Origin: Lysobacter sp.
GTDB taxonomy: Bacteria; Pseudomonadota; Gammaproteobacteria; Xanthomonadales; Xanthomonadaceae
NCBI GenBank assembly: GCA_013141175.1
Contig: JABFRN010000001.1
Coordinates: 1,441,444-1,505,443, forward strand
Length of the DNA: 64,000 nt
Reading direction: 5' to 3'
Both the position numbers and the translations under genes were made by a program. This document shows, piece after piece, positions 30,350-40,167 of the stretch. The notes under the pieces were generated by a model. The model was given only the letters and a program-made list of their open reading frames with translations. It was not told the origin of the DNA and ran no database searches. Within the stretch, counting starts at the first letter, position 1. Every line of letters begins with the position of its first letter.

Positions 30350-31173
30350 TTGCGGCCCTTCGCTGCGCCGCCTTCCAGTGCGTAGTCGACAACATAGGGC
30401 GCGTGATCGGAAAAGCGCGGATCCTTGTGGATCGCGCAAGTCTTCACCGCATCGCGCAGCGACGGCGTGATGAACTGGTAATCGATGCGCCAGCCGACAT
30501 CGTTGGCGCGCGCGGCGCCGCGCTGCGACCACCACGTGTAATCCGCCGCATCCGGCCGGAGCACGCGGAAGCTGTCCAGCCAACCGCGCTCGGGCGCGGC
30601 GGTGCCGTCGCCGCAGGCATCTGCGATCTGGCCGTTGAGCCAGGCGCGTTCTTCGGGCAGGCAACCGGAGTTCTTCTGGTTCGAAGTCCAGTTCTTGATG
30701 TCGTTGCGGGCGCGGACGATGTTCCAGTCGCCGCACAGCACGTAATCGCGACCGCTGCGCAGCCACTCGTCGAGAATGGGCCTGAGCCAGCGCATCACCT
30801 CGAACTTGAACTGCTGGCGCACGTCGCCGGAAGACCCCGACGGGATGTAGAACGAGACCACGCTGAGATTGCCGAAGCGGGCCTCGATGTAGCGGCCTTC
30901 GTCGTCGAACGGCGCCCAGCCCAGCGAGGTGCGCACCTCGTCCGGCGGCCGGCGGCTGTAGATGCCCACGCCGCTGTAGCCCTTCTTGGTGATCGCGTCC
31001 TTGAAGAACGCGCGATAGCCTTCCGGCAGCAGTTCGGGGGCGGACAGCTGATGTTCCTGGGCCTTGGTTTCCTGCACGCAGAGCACGTCGGCGTCCTGGG
31101 CGCGGAACCAGTCGAAGAACCCTTTGGTGGCCGCCGAACGCAGGCCGTTGGCGTTGAAGCTGATGATGCGCAT
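30346..31173 (-). CDS. xthA: Exodeoxyribonuclease III
   Basis: A 275-residue exonuclease/AP endonuclease of base-excision repair. Family blocks are MRIISFNANGLRSA, CVQETKAQEHQ (metal Glu), GDWNIV, the WRIDY region and the terminal SDHAPYVVDY with catalytic His. The frame continues upstream, but ATG 31173 gives the standard N-terminus. It is divergent from pyrE. Confidence 0.94.
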   Translation of the reverse strand: MRIISFNANGLRSAATKGFFDWFRAQDADVLCVQETKAQEHQLSAPELLPEGYRAFFKDAITKKGYSGVGIYSRRPPDEVRTSLGWAPFDDEGRYIEARFGNLSVVSFYIPSGSSGDVRQQFKFEVMRWLRPILDEWLRSGRDYVLCGDWNIVRARNDIKNWTSNQKNSGCLPEERAWLNGQIADACGDGTAAPERGWLDSFRVLRPDAADYTWWSQRGAARANDVGWRIDYQFITPSLRDAVKTCAIHKDPRFSDHAPYVVDYALEGGAAKGRK

Positions 31174-31330
31174 GAAGGGCCGGTAGCGGGGCCGAAAAGC
31201 CGGACGGGGTGAAGAGTAACGGATTCGCACCGGCTTGCATGGGCGCCGCCGGTCCCGCCGGAGCGATCGCTGGCCCGGGATTCAAGGTCGCCGGGTTTAT
31301 CATCCGCACTTCTTTCCCGCAGCCGCGCCC

Positions 31331-32029
31331 GTGACCGACCACCGCACCCGTTTCCTGCAGCTGGCCCTGCGCGTCGAAGCGCTGCGCTTCGGCGAATTCA
31401 CGCTCAAATCGGGGCGGATCAGCCCGTACTTCTTCAATGCCGGACGCTTCGACTCCGGTGCCGCGCTGGCCGGACTGGCCGGCTGCTATGCCGACGCAGT
31501 GGACCGCGCCGGAATCGGCTTCGATCTCCTGTTCGGCCCGGCCTACAAAGGCATTCCGCTGGCGACCGCGCTGGCCTGCGAATACGCGCGGCGCGGTCGC
31601 GATCTACCGCTGGCGTTCAATCGCAAGGAAGCCAAGGCCCACGGCGAGGGCGGCATGCTGATCGGTGCGCCATTGGCCGGCAAGCGGGTGTTGATCGTCG
31701 ACGACGTGATCACCGCCGGCACCGCGATCCGCGAAGCGCTGGGCACGATCCGCGAGGGCGGCGGCATTCCCGCCGGCATCGTGATCGCCCTCGACCGCCA
31801 GGAGTTCGCGGGTGGGCGCGATGCGTCCAGCCAGGACGAAACGCTGTCGGCAGCGCAGGCGGTCACGGCGGACGCCGGGATTCCCGTGATCGCGGTCGCA
31901 GGTCTGGACGATCTGCTTGCATTCGCTGGCGAAAGCGCCGACCTTCTCGATCAACGCGAACGTCTGCTGGCCTACCGGGCCCGTTACGGCTGCCGCACCT
32001 CCAACCACGACGCGCCGACCGGGGGGTAG
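31331..32029 (+). CDS. pyrE: Orotate phosphoribosyltransferase
   Basis: A 232-residue enzyme making OMP from orotate and PRPP. Family blocks are FGEFTLKSGRISPYFFNAG, GPAYKGIPLA, FNRKEAKAHGEGG and the PRPP motif VLIVDDVITAGTA. I use GTG 31331 as the start because the frame upstream carries repeat-like sequence and the family begins at the residues that follow. It is divergent from xthA, as in related bacteria. Confidence 0.93.
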   Translation: MTDHRTRFLQLALRVEALRFGEFTLKSGRISPYFFNAGRFDSGAALAGLAGCYADAVDRAGIGFDLLFGPAYKGIPLATALACEYARRGRDLPLAFNRKEAKAHGEGGMLIGAPLAGKRVLIVDDVITAGTAIREALGTIREGGGIPAGIVIALDRQEFAGGRDASSQDETLSAAQAVTADAGIPVIAVAGLDDLLAFAGESADLLDQRERLLAYRARYGCRTSNHDAPTGG

Positions 32030-32035
32030 GCCTTG

Positions 32036-32725
32036 ATGCAACCGTGCACTCCGCCGAATCGCTGGACGCTGGCGCTGCTCGCAGCGGCGCTCGCCGTGGG
32101 CGCGGCATCGCTCGCGAACGCGCAGCCGAAGCCGAAGGAAAAGAAACTCTACTGCTGGGACGAAGGCGGGCACCGGATCTGCAGCGATGCCCTGCCGGCG
32201 TCGGCGGTCGGCCGCCAGCGCACCGAGTTCGACCAGAACACCGGCACGGCGGTGAAGCACGTCGCGCGCGCACTGACCGCCGAAGAAAGCGCCCGCGCGG
32301 CGATCGAGGATGAAGCGCAGAAGATCGAAGCCCAGCGCAAGCGTCGCGAAATGGCGATGGTGGCGTCCTACGAAACCGAAGAAGACCTGAAACGCGCCTT
32401 CCGCGACCGTTTCGAGCTGGTCGAGGAATCGCTGAAGGGCTCGGCGCTGGCATTGACCAACCTGCACGACAGCCTGATCAGCCTGTTGCGCCAGGCCAAC
32501 GAATTGGAGCTGCAGTCCAAGCCGGTCGGCAAGCTCGTCCGTGAAAAGATCCTCAGCCAGCACGCCGAACTGCAGGCGCTGCGCGCGCTGAAACAGCGCC
32601 AGGAAACGGAACGCGAAACGCTGAATACGGATTTCCAGGACGCGATGTCGCGCTATCGCACCCTCAAGCAGGCGCAGAACAGCGGCACGACGCGGACACC
32701 GCTCCCGGCACCGATCGGCGGCTGA
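32036..32725 (+). CDS. Exported DUF4124-type protein with coiled-coil C-terminus
   Basis: A 229-residue protein with a signal peptide (cleavage after LANA, about residue 30). The mature start KKLYCWDEGGHRICSDALP has the cysteine pair of DUF4124 proteins. From about 75 to 215 it is highly charged and helical, probably a coiled coil. The function is unknown and the location is periplasmic. It lies 6 bp after pyrE and is probably co-transcribed. Confidence 0.8.
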   Translation: MQPCTPPNRWTLALLAAALAVGAASLANAQPKPKEKKLYCWDEGGHRICSDALPASAVGRQRTEFDQNTGTAVKHVARALTAEESARAAIEDEAQKIEAQRKRREMAMVASYETEEDLKRAFRDRFELVEESLKGSALALTNLHDSLISLLRQANELELQSKPVGKLVREKILSQHAELQALRALKQRQETERETLNTDFQDAMSRYRTLKQAQNSGTTRTPLPAPIGG

Positions 32726-32774
32726 CCTCGGCGTTCTTCGGAGGCGATGCCGCGAGTCCGTTCGCTGCCGGCAC

Positions 32775-35075
32775 TCAGAACGGCAGCGCCAGATCCGGTT
32801 TCAAGCGTCGCAGACGTTCGCCGAATGCGGTCTGGATCCGCACCATCGCCTCGACGTTGTCGGCGTCGAAGCGCAACACCAGCACCGGCGTGGTGTTGGA
32901 GGCGCGCACCAGGCCCCAGCCGTCCGGCCAGTCCACGCGCAGACCGTCGATGGTCGACATCCGCCCGCCTTCGAAGAACGCGCCCTCGCGGAACCGCTCC
33001 ACGAACGCATGCGGATCGCCATCCGGGGCATCGATCTTGATTTCCGGCGTGGAGATGCCCTTGGGCAGCGCGTGCAGCACTTCGTCCGGCAGTTCGGGCG
33101 CGGATGCGAGGATTTCGAGCAGTCGCGCCGCGGCGTAGATGCCATCGTCGAAGCCGTACCAGCGCTCGGCGAAGAAGAAATGCCCGCTCATCTCGCCGGC
33201 CAGCTCGGCGCCGGTTTCGCGCATCTTGGCCTTGATCAGCGAATGCCCGGTCTTCCACATCAGCGGGCTGCCGCCGTTGCGCAGGATGTGCGAAGCCAGG
33301 CGCCCGGTGCACTTCACGTCGTAGACGATCATCGCGCCCGGATTGCGCTCCAGCACATCGGCGGCGAACAGCATCAGCAGGCGATCGGCATAGATGTTCT
33401 CGCCATCGCGGGTGACCACGCCGAGGCGGTCGCCGTCGCCGTCGAAGGCGATGCCCAGATCGGCGTCGAGACGCTTCACCATGCTGATCAGATCGGTCAG
33501 GTTGTGCGGCTCGCTCGGATCGGGATGGTGGTTGGGGAAGGTGCCGTCGATCTCGCAATAGAGTTCTTCGACTTCGGCGCCGATGGCTTCGAGCACGCGC
33601 GGGCCGATCTCGCCGGCGACGCCGTTGCCGGCATCCACGACCACCTTCAAGCGCCGGCCCAGCTGCACGTCCGAAGCGATGCGCTGGACGTAGTCGGCGC
33701 TGATATCGCGCTCGCTGTGGCCACCGGGCGTCGAAGATTCGAACAATCGACGTTCCACCACCCGCGCATGCAGGTCGGTGATCGCGTCGCCGTACAGGGT
33801 TTCGCCGCCGACCACGATCTTGAAGCCGTTGTAATCCGGCGGGTTGTGGCTGCCGGTGACCGAAATGCAGCATCCGGTCCGCAGATGGTAAGCACCGAAA
33901 TAGACGACCGGCGTCGGCACCATGCCGATATCGATGACATTGATGCCGGCCTTGCGCAGACCGGCGATCAGTCCCTCGACCATCTCCGGGCCCGACAGCC
34001 GCCCGTCGCGGCCGATGACGATGTCGTGCAGATCCTGTTCGTGCATCAGCGAACCGACCGAGTGGCCGATGGCCTCTGCCACGTTGCGATCGAGCGTCTT
34101 GCCGACCACGCCGCGGATGTCGTACGCGCGGAAAATGCTGCCGTCGATCATCAGCGGCCTCGGCTTCACCGGCTCCCGGATCTCCAGCGCCACCGGTCCG
34201 GCGGCCTGGCTGGGGGCGCTGGCCACCGCTTCCTGCAGGGTCGGCGAGGGGACGCCGCTTTCGTCGGCCACCACCTGTGACAGCCGCGACAACCGCCACG
34301 TCAGGTACACCAGCAGGGCGAAGACCACCGAGGCGATCAACGCCGGCACCGCGCCCAGCCCGAGCGCCTGCGCGGGCGGCGGAGAGGTCCCCGCGACCAG
34401 CCGCATGCCGGAATCCGACACCGGCACCGCCATGCGCTCGGCGCTGTCGGAATAGGTCTGATCGCCCCGCTCCCAGAGCGTCACGCCGCCCTGGCGCAGG
34501 CCCAGATAGGTGTTGTCGATCATGCCGATGGTGTCCAGACCCGAGGTCAACTCGGTGGACGGCAGCTGCACATAGACCACGCCGACGACGCGGTCCCCGA
34601 CTTTGGCGGGGGCGGCGATCGCCAACCGCGCCTGGCCGACATCGCGGATGATCCAGGTCCGCAGCTTGTTCTCGGCCAGCGCCGTTTCGACCACCGCGAG
34701 CCGGCCGTAACCGCCCTTGCCCAGGTTCGCGTAGACCGCCTCGAGGTCCGGCGGCAACACCTGCACCAGCGACACGTTCGGCCAACCGGCGCTGATCACC
34801 TTCGCCGCGCTGACCAGATCGCCGGCCGCCAGCACGGTCTGCACCTCCTGCAGCGCCAGCGCTTCGGTCAGCCGTTTCTGACCCTGCAACATCGCCTGGT
34901 GCACCAACTGCACGCCGCTGTCGCGGGTGGTTTCCAGATCGCTGCGGCGCTCGTTGTCGCGGAACTGGGCGATACCGCTCCAGCCCAACCACAGCGCGAG
35001 CAGCGCGCAGAGCACGGCCAGCGGTTTCATCGCAGGGCGGAGTTGGACCAGTTGCTGGCGGATGCTGTCTTTCAT
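32775..35075 (-). CDS. algC: Phosphomannomutase/phosphoglucomutase with membrane-anchored N-terminal extension
   Basis: A 766-residue protein. Residues 1-300 are an extra module: helix at about 18-36, a periplasmic sensor-like domain, and a second helix near 245-262. Residues 310-766 are the alpha-D-phosphohexomutase: IFRAYDIRGVVGK, active-site Ser in TGSHNP, metal loop DGDGDR and sugar-binding GEMSGHFFF. It supplies mannose-1-P and glucose-1-P for LPS and exopolysaccharide. The dut-algC order and the long N-terminus are as in Pseudomonas. The role of the extension is unknown. Confidence 0.92.
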   Translation of the reverse strand: MKDSIRQQLVQLRPAMKPLAVLCALLALWLGWSGIAQFRDNERRSDLETTRDSGVQLVHQAMLQGQKRLTEALALQEVQTVLAAGDLVSAAKVISAGWPNVSLVQVLPPDLEAVYANLGKGGYGRLAVVETALAENKLRTWIIRDVGQARLAIAAPAKVGDRVVGVVYVQLPSTELTSGLDTIGMIDNTYLGLRQGGVTLWERGDQTYSDSAERMAVPVSDSGMRLVAGTSPPPAQALGLGAVPALIASVVFALLVYLTWRLSRLSQVVADESGVPSPTLQEAVASAPSQAAGPVALEIREPVKPRPLMIDGSIFRAYDIRGVVGKTLDRNVAEAIGHSVGSLMHEQDLHDIVIGRDGRLSGPEMVEGLIAGLRKAGINVIDIGMVPTPVVYFGAYHLRTGCCISVTGSHNPPDYNGFKIVVGGETLYGDAITDLHARVVERRLFESSTPGGHSERDISADYVQRIASDVQLGRRLKVVVDAGNGVAGEIGPRVLEAIGAEVEELYCEIDGTFPNHHPDPSEPHNLTDLISMVKRLDADLGIAFDGDGDRLGVVTRDGENIYADRLLMLFAADVLERNPGAMIVYDVKCTGRLASHILRNGGSPLMWKTGHSLIKAKMRETGAELAGEMSGHFFFAERWYGFDDGIYAAARLLEILASAPELPDEVLHALPKGISTPEIKIDAPDGDPHAFVERFREGAFFEGGRMSTIDGLRVDWPDGWGLVRASNTTPVLVLRFDADNVEAMVRIQTAFGERLRRLKPDLALPF

Positions 35076-35128
35076 TCGGTGGGTTCTCTTGCCCTGTGTC
35101 GTGCGGCGCAATGCGCAACCGCGGTCCC

Positions 35129-35584
35129 TCAACGCACGCCGGTATGGCCGAAACCGCCCGCGCCGCGAGCGCTGTCGACGAAAGTATCCACGACCTCGAA
35201 GCGCGCACGCACGATCGGAAGCATGACCAGTTGCGCGATCCGGTCCCCGGGGGCGATGGTGAACGTTTCCCTGCCCCGATTCCAGACGCTGATCATCAGC
35301 GGTCCCTGGTAATCGGCGTCGATCAATCCGGTGCCGTTGCCCAGCACGATGCCCTTGTGGCCCAGCCCGGAGCGCGGCAGCACCACCGCGCACAAGCCCG
35401 GGTCGCCGATGTGGATGGCCAACCCCGACGGCACCAGCGACGCATCGCCGGGCGACAACACCAAAGGAACGTCGAGCGCGGCGCGCAGATCCAACCCGGC
35501 GCTGGCCTCGGTGGCATAGGCCGGCAAAGGCCATTCGCCGCCGAAACGGGGGTCGAGCAGTTTGACTTGCAGGGTGTGGTGCAT
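35129..35584 (-). CDS. dut: Deoxyuridine 5'-triphosphate nucleotidohydrolase
   Basis: A 151-residue trimeric dUTPase that prevents uracil incorporation and supplies dUMP. The five family motifs are present: [40 protein letters not shown] and the C-terminal [13 protein letters not shown] 35584 begins [11 protein letters not shown], the usual N-terminus. It lies 53 bp upstream of algC on the same strand. Confidence 0.95.
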   Translation of the reverse strand: MHHTLQVKLLDPRFGGEWPLPAYATEASAGLDLRAALDVPLVLSPGDASLVPSGLAIHIGDPGLCAVVLPRSGLGHKGIVLGNGTGLIDADYQGPLMISVWNRGRETFTIAPGDRIAQLVMLPIVRARFEVVDTFVDSARGAGGFGHTGVR

Positions 35585-35685
35585 CGATCCCTTCCACAGG
35601 CGCGCGCTGGAGACGGACCAGTATCGCGGCATCGGGTCCGCATCGCCAAACGACCGGTTCGGCGCGGGTCGCGGCCGGCGCAGGG

Positions 35686-36450
35686 TCACATCGGCAAGGT
35701 CCGGCATCCCAGCGCCGACAGCACGCCGTGCAGCGCCGGGACCTGCATCAGCCACGGCGCCGCCAGGGTGACGAGACCCGCGCACAGGACCAGCGCACCG
35801 GCGGCGACGCGCACGCCGCCGCGCTGCAGGCGCTGGCCGAGACGGGCGCCGCTCCAGGTCAGCGGCAGCATGATCGGCAGGGTGCCGAGTCCGAAGGCGG
35901 CCATGGTCAGCGCGCCGTGCAGTGCGCTGGCCTGCAGCCACGCGGTGGCGAGCAGGGTCGCGCTGAGCCCGCACGGCAGCCAGCCCCAGAGCATGCCGAT
36001 GCCGATGCGCTTGAATGCGGTGTCGGCGGGCAGCAGCGCGCGCTGCAGCGGCTGCAGGCGCTGCCAGAGCGCGCGCCCGGGACGTGCCAGCGGATTGAAC
36101 TTGCCGGTGGGGTCGAGCAGACGGATCGCCACGACAACCATCATCGCGCCCACCGCCATGCGCATCGCGAGCGCGAGCGTCGGCGTCTGCACCAACGCGA
36201 CCAGTCCATGACCGAAGCCGCCGGCGATGGCGCCGGCCAGCGTGTAGCCGAGCACGCGACCGAGATTCGGCTGCAATGCCTGCAGCCATTGCGCGCCGGC
36301 GCTGGCGGGGCGCTGCCCGAACGAGAGCCCGGTGGCGATCCCGCCGCACATCGCGGCGCAGTGCACGCCGCCGAGCAGGCCGCTCATCAGCGCGGCGCCG
36401 ATGACGAGCCAGTCGGGCATCCACAACGCGGGCACCAGCCAATCGGGCAT
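35686..36450 (-). CDS. Sulfite exporter TauE/SafE-like (UreH-type) membrane protein of the cco cluster
   Basis: A 254-residue polytopic protein. The conserved [15 protein letters not shown] block with two cysteines, and [17 protein letters not shown], identify the UreH/DsbD-like transmembrane family found next to ccoS in many cbb3 gene clusters. A role in copper delivery or oxidase maturation is commonly proposed. It follows ccoS by 7 bp and is likely translated from the same mRNA. Confidence 0.85.
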   Translation of the reverse strand: MPDWLVPALWMPDWLVIGAALMSGLLGGVHCAAMCGGIATGLSFGQRPASAGAQWLQALQPNLGRVLGYTLAGAIAGGFGHGLVALVQTPTLALAMRMAVGAMMVVVAIRLLDPTGKFNPLARPGRALWQRLQPLQRALLPADTAFKRIGIGMLWGWLPCGLSATLLATAWLQASALHGALTMAAFGLGTLPIMLPLTWSGARLGQRLQRGGVRVAAGALVLCAGLVTLAAPWLMQVPALHGVLSALGCRTLPM

Positions 36451-36457
36451 CGGTCGA

Positions 36458-36646
36458 TCAAGTTCCGTCTTGCGCGTCGCCCGGCGACGGCGCCGTCTGC
36501 CTGGGGTTCTCGTCGTCGACCAGGATATCCAGCGGCGGCGTGTCCAGATCGTCGTATTGCCCGCCCTTCACCGCCCACACGAATGCCCAGATCGCCGCAG
36601 CGAGCAGCAGCAGGCTGATCGGAATCAGCACGAGAAGAATATTCAT
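36458..36646 (-). CDS. ccoS: cbb3-type cytochrome oxidase assembly protein CcoS
   Basis: A 62-residue protein with one N-terminal helix (MNILLVLIPISLLLLAAAIW) followed by the diagnostic AVKGGQYDDLDTPP block. CcoS is required for cofactor loading of cbb3 oxidase. ATG 36646 overlaps the ccoI stop (ATGA). Confidence 0.93.
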   Translation of the reverse strand: MNILLVLIPISLLLLAAAIWAFVWAVKGGQYDDLDTPPLDILVDDENPRQTAPSPGDAQDGT

Positions 36647-39063
36647 GCGGTCAGTGTTGCAGAAGCGGGCAGGCGCGTCAGCCGCAGCGCGTTCAGCGTG
36701 ACCAGGAGCGACGACAGCGCCATGCCGATCGCGGCCATCCACGGCGTGACGTGGCCGCTCGCGGCCAGCGGCAGCGCCAGCAGGTTGTAGCCGATCGCCC
36801 AACCGAGGTTCTGGCGCACGATCCGCCGGCTGCGTCGGGCCAGCGCGATCGCCTGCGGAATGCGCCGCAGCGCACCGCCGCCGATCACGAAATCCGCCGC
36901 GCGCTGCGCCAGCGCCGCGCCATCGGCCAACGCCAGCGAGACATCGGCGCCAGCGAGCACCGGCGCATCGTTGATGCCGTCGCCGACCATCGCGACGATT
37001 TCGCCCGCCGCCTGGCGTTCGCGCACGTGGGCGAGTTTGTCCTCGGGCGTTTGCCGTGCGCGCCGACTTTCAATCGCCGTGCTGTCGATGCCCACCGCGT
37101 CGCCCATGCGCGCGACCGCCGCTTCGGCATCGCCGCTGCACAGGTCGATGCGCAGGCCCTGCGCACGCAGCTCGCGCAAGGCCTGCGCGGCATCGGCACG
37201 CGGGGTTTCGCGCAGCACGAACCGCGCGAACGCGCGTTGCCCATCGCCGAGCCAGATCGCATCGTCGTCGCCGCGCTGCGTGGCCCACTGCGCGCGCCCG
37301 AGCCGCCAGTCGCGTCCGTCGATGCGCCCGGACACGCCGCTCCCGCTTTCGCCGTGCACTTCGCTGGCGGACAGCGTCCGACCGGCCACCGCGAACGCCA
37401 CCGCGAGCGGATGGCCGCTGTCGCGCTCCAGCGCGGCGGCGATCGCGAGTGCGTCGTCGCGCGCGAAACCGTCGAACGTCTCGACTTCGGCGAGCTGCGG
37501 TTCGCGGTCGCTGAGCGTGCCGGTCTTGTCGAACACGATGCGGTCGGCGCGCGCCAGCGTGTCCAGCGCTTCGCCGCGCAGCGCGAGCACGCCGAGTTTC
37601 GACAGCGCGCCGTGCGCCGCCGCGAGCGCCGCAGGCACCGCCAGCGACAGCGCGCAAGGGCAGCTCACCACCAGCACCGCGAGCGCGACTTCGAACGCGC
37701 GCGCGGGATCGTGCATGCGCCACCATGCATACACCGCGATCGCAGCGACGATGAGCGCAGTCACGAACCAGCCGGCGATGCGGTCGGCGGCGCGCGCCAG
37801 CGGCGGTCGCTGTTCCTGCGCGCGTTCGACCAGCCGCGTGAGCTGCGACAACCGCGTATCGGCGCCGGTGCGCGCCACCCGCAAACGCGCAGGGCGCTCG
37901 CGGCAGATGCTGCCGGCGAAGGCCATCGCACCCACGGGCTTGGCGACCGGCAGCGATTCGCCGGTGAGCAGGGATTCGTCGAATGCGGTCTCGGCATCCA
38001 GTACGTCGCCATCGGCGGGCACGCCCTCGCCCACCGCGACGCGCACGATGTCGCCGACCGCGAGCGCGCTCAGCGGCACCTGCTCTGCAATGACGCCTGC
38101 GAGAGCGCCCGCGCTGTCATCGACGCGCTCGCGCGTGGCCAGCGCGGGCCGCGCGCGGGCCAGCGCATCCACCTGCGCACTGGCGATGCCGCGCGCGCGT
38201 TGCTCCAGCATGCGTGCGGCCAGCAGCAGGAACACGAACATCACCGCCGCGTCGAACCACACGTGCACGCCGCCGCGCATGGTTTCGAGCAGGCTGGCGA
38301 AATATGCGAGCAGGGTCGAGCCCGCGATCAGCGTGTCCATGCCGGGGCGACGGCCGCGCAGTTCCCGCCACATGCCTTCGAGGAACGGCCAGCCGGAATA
38401 GAACACCACCGGCGTCGAGACGAGAAAAGTGATCCAGCGGAAGAAATCGCGGGTCGGCATCGACATCTCGCCGGCCGTGTCGAGATACAGCGCTTCGGCA
38501 TACATCATCGCCTGCATCGCACCGAGCCCGGCGACACCCAGGCGCAGCAGCCAACGGTTGCGATCGCGGCGACGCTCGCGCTCGCGGGTTTCGCCGGTGG
38601 CGAGCGACGGCCGGTAGCCCAGCGACGCCAATCGCGACAACAGCAGCGACAGCGGCGTGCGCGCGGCGTCCCAGACGATGCGGATGCGGCCGGTGACCGC
38701 ATTCGCGGCGACTTCGCGCACGCCCGGTTCGCGGGTCAGCGCACGGTCGATCAGCCATGCGCAGGCGGCGCAGCGCATGCCGTCGGTGAGCAGGGTGATC
38801 TCGCGCCCGCCGTCCACGACGACGCTGTGTTCGGCGAGCAGATCCTCGCGGTCCCAGTTCGCATAGTCGACGGTCTCGGTGCCGACGCGCGCGGCGTCGC
38901 TCTGGCGCAGCCGGTAGTAATCGCCAAGCGAAGCATCGCCGATCCAGCGCGCCGCTGCGGCGCAGCCGGTGCAGCAGAACGGCTGCGGCGCATCGGCGAT
39001 GGTTTCGATCACCGGCTGCGACGGCAGCGGTTCGCCGCAGTGGAAGCAGGCGGCGCGTTTCAT
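36643..39063 (-). CDS. ccoI: Copper-translocating P-type ATPase CcoI
   Basis: An 806-residue P1B ATPase that moves copper across the inner membrane for cbb3 maturation. In order: an N-terminal cysteine-rich segment (CFHCGEPLP and FCCTGC), an HMA domain with GMRCAACAW, TGES actuator (LLTGESLPV), the intramembrane SCPCALSL, phosphorylation site DKTGTL and GDGINDAP. I chose ATG 39063 (MKRAACF), 8 bp after the previous stop; an in-frame ATG at 39081 would overlap that gene. The order ccoG-ccoH-(methyltransferase-like)-ccoI-ccoS supports the name. Confidence 0.93.
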   Translation of the reverse strand: MKRAACFHCGEPLPSQPVIETIADAPQPFCCTGCAAAARWIGDASLGDYYRLRQSDAARVGTETVDYANWDREDLLAEHSVVVDGGREITLLTDGMRCAACAWLIDRALTREPGVREVAANAVTGRIRIVWDAARTPLSLLLSRLASLGYRPSLATGETRERERRRDRNRWLLRLGVAGLGAMQAMMYAEALYLDTAGEMSMPTRDFFRWITFLVSTPVVFYSGWPFLEGMWRELRGRRPGMDTLIAGSTLLAYFASLLETMRGGVHVWFDAAVMFVFLLLAARMLEQRARGIASAQVDALARARPALATRERVDDSAGALAGVIAEQVPLSALAVGDIVRVAVGEGVPADGDVLDAETAFDESLLTGESLPVAKPVGAMAFAGSICRERPARLRVARTGADTRLSQLTRLVERAQEQRPPLARAADRIAGWFVTALIVAAIAVYAWWRMHDPARAFEVALAVLVVSCPCALSLAVPAALAAAHGALSKLGVLALRGEALDTLARADRIVFDKTGTLSDREPQLAEVETFDGFARDDALAIAAALERDSGHPLAVAFAVAGRTLSASEVHGESGSGVSGRIDGRDWRLGRAQWATQRGDDDAIWLGDGQRAFARFVLRETPRADAAQALRELRAQGLRIDLCSGDAEAAVARMGDAVGIDSTAIESRRARQTPEDKLAHVRERQAAGEIVAMVGDGINDAPVLAGADVSLALADGAALAQRAADFVIGGGALRRIPQAIALARRSRRIVRQNLGWAIGYNLLALPLAASGHVTPWMAAIGMALSSLLVTLNALRLTRLPASATLTA

Positions 39064-39071
39064 GCCCGGCT

Positions 39072-39545
39072 TCAGATCCATCGCCGCACCCGCGCGCGGT
39101 AAGCCTCGTATTCGGCGCCGAAATGCGCAGCGAGCGAGCGTTCTTCCGGCACGATCTGGAAGCGCGTGATGTACAGCGCGAACAGCGGCGCCAACAGCGC
39201 CGACACCGGGTGGGCGAGGATCACCGCCCAGGCGAACAGCAGCAGCAGTTGCCCCAGATACATCGGGTTGCGGCTGTAGCGGTTCAGCCCTTCGACCACG
39301 AGTCGCGAGCTGTTCTGCGGTCGCAGCGGATTGACCGTGGTGCCGGCACGGCCGAAACGCAGGCCGGGCAACACTTCGCACAGCAGTCCGGCGACGGCCA
39401 ATGCGGTCGCCAGCGGCCACTGCAGGAGGAAATGGACCGCGAATTGCGGTGCGAGCCGCGCCAGCAGCCACATCGCGACGCCAATCGACAGCATCACCAC
39501 CGGCGGCGGGATCCTGTTGTCGAGCGATGTGGGCCCGGCGGACAT
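39072..39545 (-). CDS. Isoprenylcysteine carboxyl methyltransferase-family membrane protein
   Basis: A 157-residue protein with four or five helices and the family block RYSRNPMYLG followed by the C-terminal EERSLAAHFGAEYEAYRARV. This is the ICMT/PEMT-like fold that methylates membrane-bound substrates using SAM. It sits inside the cco run between ccoH and ccoI, an unusual place; no prenylated partner is expected in bacteria, so the substrate is unknown. ATG 39545 is the only reasonable start. Confidence 0.85.
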   Translation of the reverse strand: MSAGPTSLDNRIPPPVVMLSIGVAMWLLARLAPQFAVHFLLQWPLATALAVAGLLCEVLPGLRFGRAGTTVNPLRPQNSSRLVVEGLNRYSRNPMYLGQLLLLFAWAVILAHPVSALLAPLFALYITRFQIVPEERSLAAHFGAEYEAYRARVRRWI

Positions 39546-39561
39546 CGGTGTCGCCAGGCGC

Positions 39562-40167
39562 CTACTTTGCCGGTGCCGGCGCGGGTTCCGCGGAAGGCGT
39601 TGCGGCTGCGGTCGGCGCAGGTTCGATCTCGCCGACCGCAGGCGCCAACAGCACGCCGCGCCGGCCCGCAGGCAGCCGTGCGCGCAGGCGCCAGGCTCCA
39701 CCTTCGGGCATCACCTGCAGCCGCCAATCGTGGCGGATGTCCAGCGCGTGCTCGACGCGCCAGCCGGTCGCGGTCGGCAGCAGCCGCAGTTCGCGGTCTT
39801 CCTCGGCGCGCGTCGGATGTTGCAGCAACAGGCGCAGCGGCTGCGCGCGGATCCTGCTGGTCTCATCGGACGCACCGACGAATGCACCGGTGGCCGGCAG
39901 CAGTTCCAGCGCGGCCTCGCCTTCGGTGTTGTGCACGCTGAACACGGCCGATAGTTTCAGCGCGGCGGCGCGTTCGTCCGGGCCCAGTTCGGTGGTCTGG
40001 ATCTGCGCGGTACGGCGGACATCGTCGGTGCTGGCGTCGTTGCCGCCCGCGCGGATCGCGATGACCAGCGTCGCGGTTCCGGCCACCACGGCAGCCAGCG
40101 GAAAGCCGACCATCAGCCACACCATCGGATTGCGCCAGGGCGAAGCGCTGCGCTCGGGCGTGGTCAT
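39562..40167 (-). CDS. ccoH: FixH/CcoH family protein
   Basis: A 201-residue protein with one N-terminal helix (WLMVGFPLAAVVAGTATLVIA) and a periplasmic domain of the FixH type, ending in a Pro/Ala-rich tail. CcoH stabilises the cbb3 complex during assembly. Its ATG overlaps the ccoG stop (ATGA). Similarity is through topology, size and gene order more than through a strong motif. Confidence 0.82.
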   Translation of the reverse strand: MTTPERSASPWRNPMVWLMVGFPLAAVVAGTATLVIAIRAGGNDASTDDVRRTAQIQTTELGPDERAAALKLSAVFSVHNTEGEAALELLPATGAFVGASDETSRIRAQPLRLLLQHPTRAEEDRELRLLPTATGWRVEHALDIRHDWRLQVMPEGGAWRLRARLPAGRRGVLLAPAVGEIEPAPTAAATPSAEPAPAPAK

